A stretch of DNA of 64,000 nucleotides from Thermosporothrix hazakensis (GCF_003253565.1 NZ_QKUF01000014.1:99706-163705); one strand, 5' to 3'. Counted from the first letter of the stretch, positions 16,054 to 24,441 are shown. Notes: generated by a model not told the origin, from the letters alone. Numbers and translations: made by a program.

Positions 16054-17469
16054 ATGTTAAAATTAGAAGGTGCAATTACGCCTGAAAACACGCTGTTTGT
16101 GCTCCTGTGTTTTGAGGGGCCGGATGTTTATTCAACCGCCGGGGGACTCGGCACACGCATTACTGAACTCAGTGAGGCGCTGGCGGTACAGGGATATACG
16201 ACCCACCTGCTCTTTATCGGTGATCCCGATAAGCCCGGCATCGAAACCCGGGTAGAAGGTCGCCTGATTCTCAAGCGCTGGTCTCAGTGGATCAGCAAGT
16301 ACTATCCAAATGGCGTGTATGATGGAGAGGAACAAAAGCTCTACGATTATAATGAGAGTGTTCCCTACCATATCTATGAAGAGATTGTGCGCCCGGCTGT
16401 TGCCGAGGGTAAGATGGTAGTGATTATGGGCGAGGATTGGCACACCGCCGAGGTCATGTGCAGAACGTCTGATCTGCTCCATTGGTTCGGTTTGCGTCAG
16501 AAAGTTCTCTTGCTCTGGAACCTCAACAGTCTCATGTCGCTGCACCGGGTGGATTGGGCCCGGCTCAATTTTGTCTCAACCCTCTGCACTGTCAGCAAAT
16601 ATATGAAGCATAAAATGTGGGATCTGGGTGTCAATCCGCTGGTAATCCCGAATGGTATTCCCTCACGGCACATGGAACCCGTCGATCAGGACGCTATAAC
16701 GCGTTTACGCCGCTTTGCCCGTCAGGGGGACCCGAACCGGCTGTTTCTCTTTAAAATCGGGCGTTTTGACCCTGATAAGCGCTGGATGATGGCCGTTGAG
16801 GCGGTCGCCCGTCTGAAAGAGAGCGGCTATCCTGTGACGCTGCTGGTTCGTGGCGGCATTGAGCCACATGGCGCCGAGGTCTTCTCGCATGCCTATCGGC
16901 GCGGGTTGGTCATTCGTGATGTGGTTGCGCCCCGCCGTCCCTCGACGGTGAACGAATGCCTCGATCTGCTGGAAGGGGCGGGAACCGCTGACATCTATAA
17001 TCTACGCTTCTTCTTGCCTGAAGCTTTCGTCCGCTCAATTTATGCCTCGGCTGATGCGACGCTGGCGAATAGCGGTCATGAGCCGTTCGGCCTGGTCGCG
17101 TTGGAAGTGATGGCCGCGAAGGGGATCGCGGTGACGGGATGTACCGGCGAAGATTACGCGGTCTCCTTTGAGAATGCGATTGTGATCGAGACAGATGATC
17201 CTGATGAGATCGTGGGCTACCTGCTGTACTTGCAGCGACACCCGAATGAGCAGGAGCGTATGCGCAGGGAGGGCTATCGAACCGCGCAGCAGTTCTTGTG
17301 GGAGCGCGTGCTTGAGAACCTGTTCGGAAAATTAGAGTTTCTGGCACGAAAACAGAATATCATTCTATCACCTCGCCAGTTGGAAGAGCAGGCTCCGGCC
17401 AATGGGCAGCATGGCGCTTCGTCCACTGTTGTTGAACGGGAGAAGGTGGCGGGTAAACCAACCGCTTAG
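16054..17469 (+). CDS. Glycogen-synthase-like glycosyltransferase (GT4/GT5 type)
   Basis: A 471-residue GT-B fold glycosyltransferase. The N-terminal donor/acceptor loop reads STAGGLGT (27-34), close to the KTGGLGDV loop of glycogen synthases. EDWHTAE (127-133) matches the HDWHTA motif of the same group. In the C-terminal half GRFDPDKRW (236-244) supplies the phosphate-binding Arg/Lys, and EPFGLVALE (343-351) is the retaining-enzyme E-x7-E motif. The likely reaction is transfer of glucose from a nucleotide sugar to an alpha-glucan, but donor and acceptor are not proven. The next gene, 17 bp away, is a GH57-like protein, and GT/GH57 pairs are known in glycogen metabolism. Confidence 0.85.
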   Translation: MLKLEGAITPENTLFVLLCFEGPDVYSTAGGLGTRITELSEALAVQGYTTHLLFIGDPDKPGIETRVEGRLILKRWSQWISKYYPNGVYDGEEQKLYDYNESVPYHIYEEIVRPAVAEGKMVVIMGEDWHTAEVMCRTSDLLHWFGLRQKVLLLWNLNSLMSLHRVDWARLNFVSTLCTVSKYMKHKMWDLGVNPLVIPNGIPSRHMEPVDQDAITRLRRFARQGDPNRLFLFKIGRFDPDKRWMMAVEAVARLKESGYPVTLLVRGGIEPHGAEVFSHAYRRGLVIRDVVAPRRPSTVNECLDLLEGAGTADIYNLRFFLPEAFVRSIYASADATLANSGHEPFGLVALEVMAAKGIAVTGCTGEDYAVSFENAIVIETDDPDEIVGYLLYLQRHPNEQERMRREGYRTAQQFLWERVLENLFGKLEFLARKQNIILSPRQLEEQAPANGQHGASSTVVEREKVAGKPTA

Positions 17470-17486
17470 TTTGTGAGGGCCGTTGT

Positions 17487-18818
17487 ATGGTTGCGAATCT
17501 GGCGATTTATACTGTTGTGCATCAACCACGCCGCTTGAAGTTTCCGGCGCAACCAATTCCGTATGGGGCATCGAGTGAGGATATTGCGCGCTGCCTCTTT
17601 GATGAGCGCCTGAATGAGCAGTGTTTTCATCAGGTCGCGCGCGAGTGCTACTATCCGGCTGCACAGGTGTTCCTTGAACTGGTGCGGAACGAGGGGTTGA
17701 AACTCTGCATGGGGGTTCCCCTCTCTTTTGTGCAACAGGCGCAGGTCTGGGAACCCGCGCTTCTGGAGCTCTTCCGCGAATTGATTGCGGAACCCAATGT
17801 AGAGTTAATCGGGGTGGAGCCCTGCTATAGCTATCTCTTCTTGCTGGACCTGCCTGCTTTTGTCAAGGAGATGCAGCGCATGTCTGATGAGCTGTATACT
17901 GTTTTTGGCAAGCGTCCACGAGTTACTGATACCACCTCGCTGTGCATGTCGGCCCCGCTCTATGATGCTCTGGATGAGGCTGGCTTTCAGGGGGTGTTTG
18001 TTGATGGCAGTTCCGCAATGCTTGGCTGGCGACAGGCAACCTATCTTTATCGCAACGGGGATGAGGGCACCTATACCCTTCCTCCGGTGACCCCGAAGAA
18101 GATACGCCAGGCAACGCCTGCTGCTCCCTATCTGCTCTGTCGTCATCAGGCTTTGAGCGATGATGTTGCGGTCCGTTTCTCAAACCAGGACTGGTCTGAG
18201 TTCCCGCTGTATGCCGACACGTATGCCGAATGGATCGCGCGTACGCCGGGTGATCTGGTGGTGCTGGGGTGGGATTTTGAGGTATTTGGTATCAGGCAGA
18301 GCATTGATAGCGGTATTCTCTCGTTTCTACGCGCCCTACCAGAACAGCTTGCGCGTCGAAATATTGTCACCTGTACCGCCAGTGAGCTCATTGAGCAATA
18401 TCAGACGCAGGCGTATTATCTTCCCCTTTCTGTGTATCCGTCAGCACGCGACTTTCTCCCGGACACCAGGGCGTCCCAGCAGTTGTTTTATCTGATGCAC
18501 TCCCTCTATGGAGTGGCGAAGCTGACCGAGAAGCCTGAGTTGCTGGAACTGGCTCACTGGCTGGCGCAGGCCGACCATTTTCTGTACTCTCCCCGTGATA
18601 TGCTGGCTCCGGTTCCGCGGCTGAAGCACTACGATACTGTGCAGGAGCAGAAACAGATCTATCTGAACGCGCTGCATGCGATGGAGCCCTATCTTCCGGC
18701 TCGCCTGTCGCGGCGGATGGAAAAACGACGACGTGCCTCAAAAGCATCAAAAGAAACAGCAACGAAACGAAAACAGAAATCCGTACCTGGCAAGCGTATC
18801 AAGACGAGCATGCGCTAA
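17487..18818 (+). CDS. GH57 alpha-amylase-like protein, probably lacking the catalytic nucleophile
   Basis: A 443-residue glycoside hydrolase family 57-type (beta/alpha)7 barrel. The first conserved region is VHQPRRL with His12, and the fourth is GWDFEVFG with the acid/base Asp263. The third region should be an NTEL-like strand bearing the nucleophile Glu; here it reads DTTSLCMS, with Ser151 at the Glu position. GH57 alpha-amylase-like homologues that have lost a catalytic residue are known, so this may bind glucan without cleaving it, or act with the neighbouring glycosyltransferase. The C-terminus (from about residue 405) is very basic. The start has GTGAGG upstream. It forms an operon with the glycosyltransferase gene. 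Confidence 0.82.
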   Translation: MVANLAIYTVVHQPRRLKFPAQPIPYGASSEDIARCLFDERLNEQCFHQVARECYYPAAQVFLELVRNEGLKLCMGVPLSFVQQAQVWEPALLELFRELIAEPNVELIGVEPCYSYLFLLDLPAFVKEMQRMSDELYTVFGKRPRVTDTTSLCMSAPLYDALDEAGFQGVFVDGSSAMLGWRQATYLYRNGDEGTYTLPPVTPKKIRQATPAAPYLLCRHQALSDDVAVRFSNQDWSEFPLYADTYAEWIARTPGDLVVLGWDFEVFGIRQSIDSGILSFLRALPEQLARRNIVTCTASELIEQYQTQAYYLPLSVYPSARDFLPDTRASQQLFYLMHSLYGVAKLTEKPELLELAHWLAQADHFLYSPRDMLAPVPRLKHYDTVQEQKQIYLNALHAMEPYLPARLSRRMEKRRRASKASKETATKRKQKSVPGKRIKTSMR

Positions 18819-19119
18819 CGAGAGCAATGCGCATGAGAAGGGCTACACTCGCTGTGGCCCTTCTCATGTTGAGACCGGCAGAATACCTCTGCTGTATCAG
18901 CCCGATGAAATCCGCTTTGATTGGTAAGAATCGGTTAAGATAGATCATTTTTACATTACTTTTCGCCCCTATTCGGCACAAAACGTTGACGCCTCCGTGT
19001 TTCTTTGGTTATTCTCAGACATGAAATGGTAGCTGCTGGCGCAGGGGGGCTTATGGTTGTATCGACAGGAAGCAGCTAATGTCAATGATGATAGTAAAGA
19101 GAGTTGTTTGAGGTAGGAT
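18819..19119. other. Spacer with a perfect 12-bp hairpin
   Basis: CATGAGAAGGGC (18832-18843) pairs perfectly with GCCCTTCTCATG (18857-18868) around 13 nt, directly after the GH57-like gene. There is no T-run, so it may stabilise the 3' end or terminate only partly. The rest of the 301 bp holds nothing I can name. Confidence 0.6.
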
Positions 19120-20088
19120 ATGTCCCAGTTCCGTTCACGTGTGCCGTTTCAGGTTGAGGAGAAGCCGTCGCCTCCTCCTCTTTCCGGTCCGCATCTGCCA
19201 TCTTCGCCCTCATTCGTCGGGGGAAAAGCAGGGACAACGGAAGCGTTTGAATTTAGCCCGATTGCCAGCGCCTCAAATCCGGTTCGTGTCCCAACAGGCC
19301 AGCTTAGTACGACAAAAACACCAACAGGGCAGTTACTGCCGACACCATATCAGCCCACCACTGGACAGATGTATGTGCTGACCGGGCCGTTGACCGACGG
19401 TCTTGTGCTACCCCAGAATCGGCAGGCTGTGGTTATTCCCGGCTCAAAGAAGAAGCGCCAGAACACGACAGTGCAGCGCCAGCCTTTGCCTGCACGTGTT
19501 CGCTTTTCGATTGTGGCGATTATGCTGTTCTGCTTCTTTATTGCAACGCTGGTTTCGTTCTCTCCTGTGGGCACCGGTCAGAAGACGACTCCCTTTTCGG
19601 GTTCCATCGCAGAATGGTTGCAGCGCCAGCAGAACTGGAATACGATAGGCAACAGTGGCGTACCGGTCAGGACAAATCAGGAGAAGCCACCGGCCAATGT
19701 TCCTGATGGCGATTATGTTGCGATGGCTCGCGCTGCTGCTCGGGCGGCGGGCATCCCCGAAGAGTACTTCGTGAAGCAGATTGATGCTGAGACTGGCTTT
19801 AATCCGAACGCCATGTCGCCGGTTGGGGCGATGGGCATCGCTCAGTTCATGCCTGATACGGCTGCCAGCCTGGGAATCGATCCCTGGAATCCTGAACAGG
19901 CGCTCTATGCTGCGGCACGAATGATGTCGAGCCTCTATAAGACGTATGGCGATTACGCGAAAGCGCTTGCCGCTTATAACTATGGCAGTGGCAACTTACA
20001 GACAGTTTTGAATGCCTGCGGTTCGGGCTGGATGGGATGTCTCCCCGGAGAAACCCGAGCCTACATTTACAAGATTATGGGAATCTAG
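19120..20088 (+). CDS. Membrane-anchored lytic transglycosylase (SLT domain)
   Basis: A 322-residue protein with a Pro-rich cytoplasmic start containing TGQL-type repeats (residues 60-90), one membrane span at about 127-148 and an extracellular lysozyme-like domain (200-322). The domain has the catalytic Glu in QIDAETGFNPNAMSPVGAMGIAQFMP and the closing ALAAYNYGSGNL motif of soluble lytic transglycosylases. It should cleave peptidoglycan between MurNAc and GlcNAc. The ATG follows GAGGTAGGAT. It is transcribed alone and has a strong terminator. Confidence 0.92.
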   Translation: MSQFRSRVPFQVEEKPSPPPLSGPHLPSSPSFVGGKAGTTEAFEFSPIASASNPVRVPTGQLSTTKTPTGQLLPTPYQPTTGQMYVLTGPLTDGLVLPQNRQAVVIPGSKKKRQNTTVQRQPLPARVRFSIVAIMLFCFFIATLVSFSPVGTGQKTTPFSGSIAEWLQRQQNWNTIGNSGVPVRTNQEKPPANVPDGDYVAMARAAARAAGIPEEYFVKQIDAETGFNPNAMSPVGAMGIAQFMPDTAASLGIDPWNPEQALYAAARMMSSLYKTYGDYAKALAAYNYGSGNLQTVLNACGSGWMGCLPGETRAYIYKIMGI

Positions 20089-20142
20089 CAGGCATTTGGC
20101 AATACGGATCAAGAGAAACGCGCATAACCTACCACCTGATGG

Positions 20143-20173
20143 CAACCCGGTATCCAGCCGGGTTGTTTTTTTT
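20143..20173 (+). terminator. Intrinsic terminator of the transglycosylase gene
   Basis: CAACCCGG (20143-20150) pairs with CCGGGTTG (20158-20165) around a 7-nt loop, followed by eight T. Confidence 0.93.
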
Positions 20174-20244
20174 GTCCGTAAACGTTCGGGGCACTTTTGC
20201 TGTTGAACAGCTTTTTTTCCTGTCAGGCTATCTGACCTATCAGC

Positions 20245-20297
20245 TTGACTTTCCCCTGCTCTGCGGCATACAATTGATATGTCCATATGGAGATATG
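20245..20297 (+). promoter_or_regulatory. Promoter and candidate operator of the paa operon
   Basis: TTGACT at 20245-20250, an 18-bp spacer and TACAAT at 20269-20274 form a sigma70-type promoter. The predicted transcript start near 20281 overlaps an inverted repeat, CATAT (20284-20288) with ATATG (20293-20297), flanked by TGTC and GACA. That is a plausible repressor site. The spacer from 20174 to 20397 holds nothing else. Confidence 0.6.
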
Positions 20298-20397
20298 ACA
20301 CTTCGTTTTGTGTGAACAGGTATGCTGAAAGTGACGCTTGCGACGTCTCTGGCCTCCCTCATCTGGAGGGGGCCCGTTTGAGTAAAGGAGTCTGGCG

Positions 20398-21345
20398 ATG
20401 GTGACGCAGACCCCGGCTTTGCAAAGCGAGGAGGCTTTGCAGCAACGGCTTCGTAAACAACAACTGGTCGAATCCCTTGAGCATATGAGCCCGGTGTATC
20501 TGGAAGGGATCAAGCGCATTCTGACCGTCTCTGCTGACACCGAGCTGATTAGCTCTCCTGCGTATTATCATGCCGCTGTGCATGCACCCTCGTTAAATGC
20601 CTTTGGTTCCGCCATTTCTATTATTCAGGATGAACTCGGCCATGCTCATATTGCCTATCGGCTGCTGCGTGACCTGGGCGTGGACACCGAGCAACTGATT
20701 TTTGAGCGTGAGCCAGCGAAATTTAAGTACCCCTATGCGTTTGATGTGCCTCTGGAAAGCTGGGTTGAACTGGTGGTTGCCAACGCGTTCTATGATCGGG
20801 CTGGCTTCGTCCTGTTGAGCGATGTCTTCCAGAGTACCACCTTTGGCCCCTGGAAACGTGCCCTGCTGAAAGTTGATAAGGAGGAGACCTTCCACCTGCG
20901 CCACGGTGAGCAGTGGATGCGTCGCCTGAATAAAGATGCAGAGGGACATGCACTCCTTCAGCAGGCGGTGGACTGGATGTTCTTGCTGACGGTGGAATGG
21001 TTTGGCCTGCCCGATGACCTGAAGAAGCACACCGAGCAATTGAACTATGGCTTTAAGGGACACAGCAATGACGAACTACGCCAGATCTGGATGTCAACGG
21101 CTGTGCCGCTCTGTAACGAGCTTCAGCTTCAGATTCCAGCCCATTATGATGAGGAGCAGGGAAAATATGTCCTCGAGTGTCCTTTCCCGGCCTATTTCAA
21201 CGCGGAGAAGAAGCGCTGGGAAGAGTCCTGTTCCTGGGACGATGTCATGAAACGCTGGAAAGCACGGGGCCCAAAGAATGAGGAGTTTGTTGGTATGATA
21301 CAGCGCGGCAAGAAAGAGATGCTGCGCCTGTTGGAGCAGAAATAA
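20398..21345 (+). CDS. paaA: Phenylacetyl-CoA 1,2-epoxidase catalytic subunit PaaA
   Basis: A 315-residue ferritin-like di-iron protein, the catalytic subunit of the ring 1,2-epoxidase of phenylacetyl-CoA. The iron-ligand pairs are visible as DELGHAH (Glu79/His82) and EETFHLRH (Glu162/His165). The length matches other PaaA proteins (about 310-330). AAAGGAG sits 7 bp before the ATG. It opens an operon with paaD, paaB, paaC, a zinc ribbon and an enoyl-CoA hydratase. The reductase PaaE is not in this cluster, so electrons must come from another source. Confidence 0.94.
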   Translation: MVTQTPALQSEEALQQRLRKQQLVESLEHMSPVYLEGIKRILTVSADTELISSPAYYHAAVHAPSLNAFGSAISIIQDELGHAHIAYRLLRDLGVDTEQLIFEREPAKFKYPYAFDVPLESWVELVVANAFYDRAGFVLLSDVFQSTTFGPWKRALLKVDKEETFHLRHGEQWMRRLNKDAEGHALLQQAVDWMFLLTVEWFGLPDDLKKHTEQLNYGFKGHSNDELRQIWMSTAVPLCNELQLQIPAHYDEEQGKYVLECPFPAYFNAEKKRWEESCSWDDVMKRWKARGPKNEEFVGMIQRGKKEMLRLLEQK

Positions 21346-21347
21346 CG

Positions 21348-21701
21348 ATGCCTGCACACTATCCATCTCTCAAGGACTATCCACGCGATCACACGTCGTG
21401 CCCGGCTCTCTGGGACGCGCTCCGTGAGGTGATGGACCCGGAGATCCCTGTAAGCGTCGTTGATATGGGGCTGATCGTGGCAATCAGTCAGCAAGATGGG
21501 GTGGTTAACCTCAAGCTGACCTTTACTGCGATGGGCTGCCCGGCAACGGAGTTCATTCTTGAGGATGTGCGAGAACGCCTGTTGCGTGAGCCCGGGGTCA
21601 AAGAGGTACAGATTGAGGTCGTTTGGGACCCCATCTGGACAAAGGCACGTTTGAGTGAAGAGGGCGTTGAGATCATGCGCTCCTGGGGTATATCTGCATG
21701 A
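21348..21701 (+). CDS. paaD: PaaD, DUF59 (MIP18-like) part only
   Basis: A 117-residue DUF59 protein with DPEIPVSVVDMGLI (30-43) and Cys64 in AMGCPATEF. PaaD is thought to help assemble metal or Fe-S centres of the epoxidase. Proteobacterial PaaD is about 165 residues and carries a C-terminal four-Cys zinc ribbon. This protein stops before that ribbon, and a matching ribbon is encoded separately at 22723-22908. It starts 2 bp after paaA and its last four bases overlap paaB. Confidence 0.9.
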   Translation: MPAHYPSLKDYPRDHTSCPALWDALREVMDPEIPVSVVDMGLIVAISQQDGVVNLKLTFTAMGCPATEFILEDVRERLLREPGVKEVQIEVVWDPIWTKARLSEEGVEIMRSWGISA

Positions 21702-21937
21702 GTACAAGCACAATCCGCTCGCAAGCGCCTGCACGCCGCGAAGCGCTCAATGAGTCGCAGGTCTGGTGTGTGTATGCCCGGCGCAAATATGAGGAGCCGC
21801 TACATGAGATTGGCAATGTGATGGCCGATGATGTTGAGCTGGCAAAAGTCTATGCTCGCAGTATCTATGATGAGTTTTCCTGGGTTGAAATGGTACTGGT
21901 TCCTCGTGAGAGCATTGTTACCGTCATTGCATCGTGA
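21698..21937 (+). CDS. paaB: Phenylacetyl-CoA epoxidase small subunit PaaB
   Basis: A 79-residue protein with the PaaB layout: WCVYARRKYEEPLHEIGNVMADDVELAKVYARSIY read as two short blocks, then a final WVEMVLVPRESIVTV strand. PaaB bridges PaaAC heterodimers in the epoxidase complex. It overlaps paaD by 4 bp (ATGA), which points to translational coupling. The position between paaD and paaC differs from the common paaABCD order. Confidence 0.85.
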   Translation: MSTSTIRSQAPARREALNESQVWCVYARRKYEEPLHEIGNVMADDVELAKVYARSIYDEFSWVEMVLVPRESIVTVIAS

Positions 21938-21958
21938 AAAGTGAGGCGGATCTTTCGC

Positions 21959-22723
21959 ATGAGTACAATATCTCGTATCAATCATGCGGCTTTATTTGCT
22001 ATTCTGTCGTCGCTTGCCGATAACAAGCAAGCGATTGGGCGGCGCTATGCCTACTGGTGTAATGGCGCTCCGGCTCTGGAAGCGGCGGTTGCGGCTGCGG
22101 CTATGACGCAGGATGAGCTCGGCCATGCCCGGACGCTCTATCCTTTACTTGGTCACTTCGCGCAGGCCGAAACGATGCCCGAACAGGTCGAGCCCGAGAC
22201 GCGCACACTGCGCTATCACCTGGCCTATCTCGATCAGGAGTTTCAGGGCTGGTGCGATTTTGTGGCGACGAATTTTCTGCTCGATACTGCCCTGACGACC
22301 TTCTTTGAGGCAGCACAGAACTCAAACTATGATGCACTCCGCGCCCGCTCTCGCAAGATTGTGCAGGAAGAGCGCATTCATGCGATGCACGCGGATGGCT
22401 GGGTGCGGCGTCTGGCCCGGGCCGGTGGCGCGGTGCGAGAGGTGTTGATTGCCTCGCTAGAACGTCTCTGGGATGAAACGCTGTGCTGGTTCGGCCCATC
22501 TGATGATGCGGTGATGCTGCAACTCGTTCAGGATGGCATGGTCGAGGCTACACCTGATGAACTGCGTGACCGCTATCTGCGGAAGCTGTTACCCGTACTG
22601 CAAGCGACAGAGATCGAAGTCCCGATCCGGTTTGAGGAGCGCATACAGCGCTGGCTTCCCGTGCGGCCCTTGCCCTGGGCATGCTGGAAGCAGGAGGAGC
22701 GGCGCTTTCAGGGGGATCGCTGA
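21959..22723 (+). CDS. paaC: Phenylacetyl-CoA epoxidase structural subunit PaaC
   Basis: A 254-residue ferritin-like protein homologous to PaaA. It retains QDELGHAR near residue 50 and QEERIHAMHADGW around residue 143. PaaC is the structural partner that helps hold PaaA and substrate. The start at 21959 (MSTISRINH) has GAGG 12 bp upstream; the longer form from GTG 21941 lacks a ribosome binding site. Its TGA overlaps the ATG of the zinc ribbon gene. Confidence 0.9.
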   Translation: MSTISRINHAALFAILSSLADNKQAIGRRYAYWCNGAPALEAAVAAAAMTQDELGHARTLYPLLGHFAQAETMPEQVEPETRTLRYHLAYLDQEFQGWCDFVATNFLLDTALTTFFEAAQNSNYDALRARSRKIVQEERIHAMHADGWVRRLARAGGAVREVLIASLERLWDETLCWFGPSDDAVMLQLVQDGMVEATPDELRDRYLRKLLPVLQATEIEVPIRFEERIQRWLPVRPLPWACWKQEERRFQGDR

Positions 22724-22908
22724 TGAGTGAGCAATCCGAGGTAACCTGTCCTTTTTGTGGCTCCACTGAGACAGAGCTGTTTTCATTGTTCGGGCAACAA
22801 CTGTTGACCGTGCAATACTATTGTCGTTCCTGTCGTACACCGTTTGAGCGCGTCAAAGATGACACGGTGCTTGATGAGTATGTCGCACGAAAGGAAGAAG
22901 AGCAATGA
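22723..22908 (+). CDS. Stand-alone PaaD-type zinc ribbon protein
   Basis: A 61-residue protein with Cys9/Cys12 and Cys34/Cys37 (CPFC and CRSC). The spacing and the SCRTPFERVK ending resemble the C-terminal zinc ribbon of full-length PaaD. It starts inside the paaC stop codon (TGATG) and overlaps the next gene by 4 bp, so it is tightly built into the operon. I infer that PaaD is split into two polypeptides here: the DUF59 part and this ribbon. Confidence 0.82.
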   Translation: MSEQSEVTCPFCGSTETELFSLFGQQLLTVQYYCRSCRTPFERVKDDTVLDEYVARKEEEQ

Positions 22909-23705
22909 CGACACAGACTGAACGGACACTGGTCAACTATAATGTGACCGATGGGGTTGCGATTATCGAGCTATCCAATGCTCCCGCAAATACATATAGC
23001 TACGAGATGATGAGCCAGCTTGATGCGGCTATCCTGCGCGCTCGTTTTGATGAACAGGTGCATGTGCTGCTGCTGCGGGGCGCTGGCGAGAAGTTCTTCT
23101 GTGCCGGGGCCGATATTTCCATGCTGAACGAGGTCACGCCCGCGTATAAGTATTATTTCTGTCTGCATGCAAATGAGACGTTGGTCCGTCTGGAGCAGAC
23201 GCCGAAACTGGTAATCGCGGCACTGAATGGCCATACGGTTGGCGGTGGTCTGGAAATCGCGCTTGCCTGCGATATTCGTATTGCGCGGCGCAATGCCGGG
23301 AAAATTGGCCTACCTGAAGTGAATCTTGGCGTGTTGCCGGGAACCGGCGGCACACAGCGAATGGCCCGTGCCCTGCCCAAAAACAAGGCCATTGAATATA
23401 TGGCTGAAGGCAAGCTGATGAGCTTTGAAGAGGCGCTTGAACTCGGCCTGATCAATTATATCTATGAGTCCGAACACTATTGGGAACAGGTGCTTGACTA
23501 TGCCCGATCGTTCTGTCCGCCGCATAAAGCAGCCCGTACAGTTGGGCGTATCAAGCGTTCGGTGCAGTCCGGAGCTGAAGTCACGCTGGCCGAGGGGTTG
23601 GCACTTGAACGCGAACTCCAACAGCTTTGTTTCCAGAGCGAGGATGCAAAGGAAGGCATTGCCGCCTATGTAGAGAAACGCAAGGGGAATTTCAGCGGGC
23701 GCTAG
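22905..23705 (+). CDS. Enoyl-CoA hydratase (crotonase family)
   Basis: A 266-residue crotonase-fold enzyme. The oxyanion-hole segment FCAGADISMLN and both catalytic Glu are present: GGGLEIALACD and LPEVNLGVLPGTGGTQR. This suggests a true hydratase adding water across a 2-enoyl-CoA, probably in the lower phenylacetate or beta-oxidation route (PaaF-like role). It overlaps the preceding zinc ribbon gene by 4 bp and is the last gene of the tight paa operon. Confidence 0.9.
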   Translation: MTTQTERTLVNYNVTDGVAIIELSNAPANTYSYEMMSQLDAAILRARFDEQVHVLLLRGAGEKFFCAGADISMLNEVTPAYKYYFCLHANETLVRLEQTPKLVIAALNGHTVGGGLEIALACDIRIARRNAGKIGLPEVNLGVLPGTGGTQRMARALPKNKAIEYMAEGKLMSFEEALELGLINYIYESEHYWEQVLDYARSFCPPHKAARTVGRIKRSVQSGAEVTLAEGLALERELQQLCFQSEDAKEGIAAYVEKRKGNFSGR

Positions 23706-23749
23706 CAGCAGAAGTTGAGCTATCCTCTCTTTGCGCACCTCTTGAATGT

Positions 23750-23780
23750 CATCCAGAGTCCCATTTGTGGGCTCTGGATG
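23750..23780. repeat. 12-bp hairpin after the paa operon
   Basis: Arms 23750-23761 and 23769-23780 (CATCCAGAG... with ...CTCTGGATG) pair fully with one G-T. No T-run follows. It may reduce read-through into the second crotonase gene or stabilise the operon transcript. Confidence 0.55.
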
Positions 23781-23841
23781 ATATAATAGTTGCTGGTAGA
23801 GACAAAGATGAGCAATGAGGGTGCAGGGTCAGAGAGCGGTT

Positions 23842-24441
23842 ATGGCTGAGATACGAACGCGAGTGCAGAAGGATGTCTGGTGGATCATTCTCGATAATCC
23901 ACCGTTAAATCTCCTGACGACAGAGATGCTGGTACAATGTACAGCGGCTCTGCAAAAAGCGCTGCGCCTGTCCCCACGCCTGATCGTACTATCCGGTATT
24001 GGTGAGCAGGCTTTCTGCTCTGGCGTTGACCTCCCCTCCGAAAAGCAACGTTCAAAGCTATTGCATGCTGCCCGGGAGACGGACGTGATGTTCTCAACTG
24101 TGCGGCAGAAAAAGATTCCCACCGTGGCATTGATTAAAGGGAACGCCTTTGGTCCCGGCTGTGAGATCGCGTCTTTGTGCGAGACGATTATTGCACGTGA
24201 GGATGCTCGGTTCAGGCTTCCCGCGCCCAATGCACAGGTGTTTCCCTCGGCGGTCACGACCTATTTACCCTCTCTGATTGGTCAGGAGCAGACAACCTTT
24301 CTCGGGCAGAGCGGCAAAACGCTTTCAGCCCGTGAGGCGTTGCATCTGGGGCTGGCTCATCAGGTACTCCCGGCGCGTCGCTTCTTGCAGGATACAGAAG
24401 AACTGCTGATTATGTTGGCTACAATCGGCTCTCCCGCCTGA
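23842..24441 (+). CDS. Short crotonase-family protein lacking one catalytic Glu
   Basis: A 199-residue crotonase-like protein, shorter than the usual 255-265 because the C-terminal helices are missing. The oxyanion segment FCSGVDLP and the first Glu (GPGCEIASLCE) are present. The second catalytic position reads LPAPNAQVFP, with Ala where hydratases have Glu. The VFPSAVTTYLPSLIG stretch is reminiscent of cyclohexadienoyl-CoA hydratases, a weak resemblance. Start 23842 is favoured; ATG 23815 is an alternative. It lies about 140 bp after the paa operon on the same strand and probably acts on a related CoA ester. Confidence 0.7.
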   Translation: MAEIRTRVQKDVWWIILDNPPLNLLTTEMLVQCTAALQKALRLSPRLIVLSGIGEQAFCSGVDLPSEKQRSKLLHAARETDVMFSTVRQKKIPTVALIKGNAFGPGCEIASLCETIIAREDARFRLPAPNAQVFPSAVTTYLPSLIGQEQTTFLGQSGKTLSAREALHLGLAHQVLPARRFLQDTEELLIMLATIGSPA

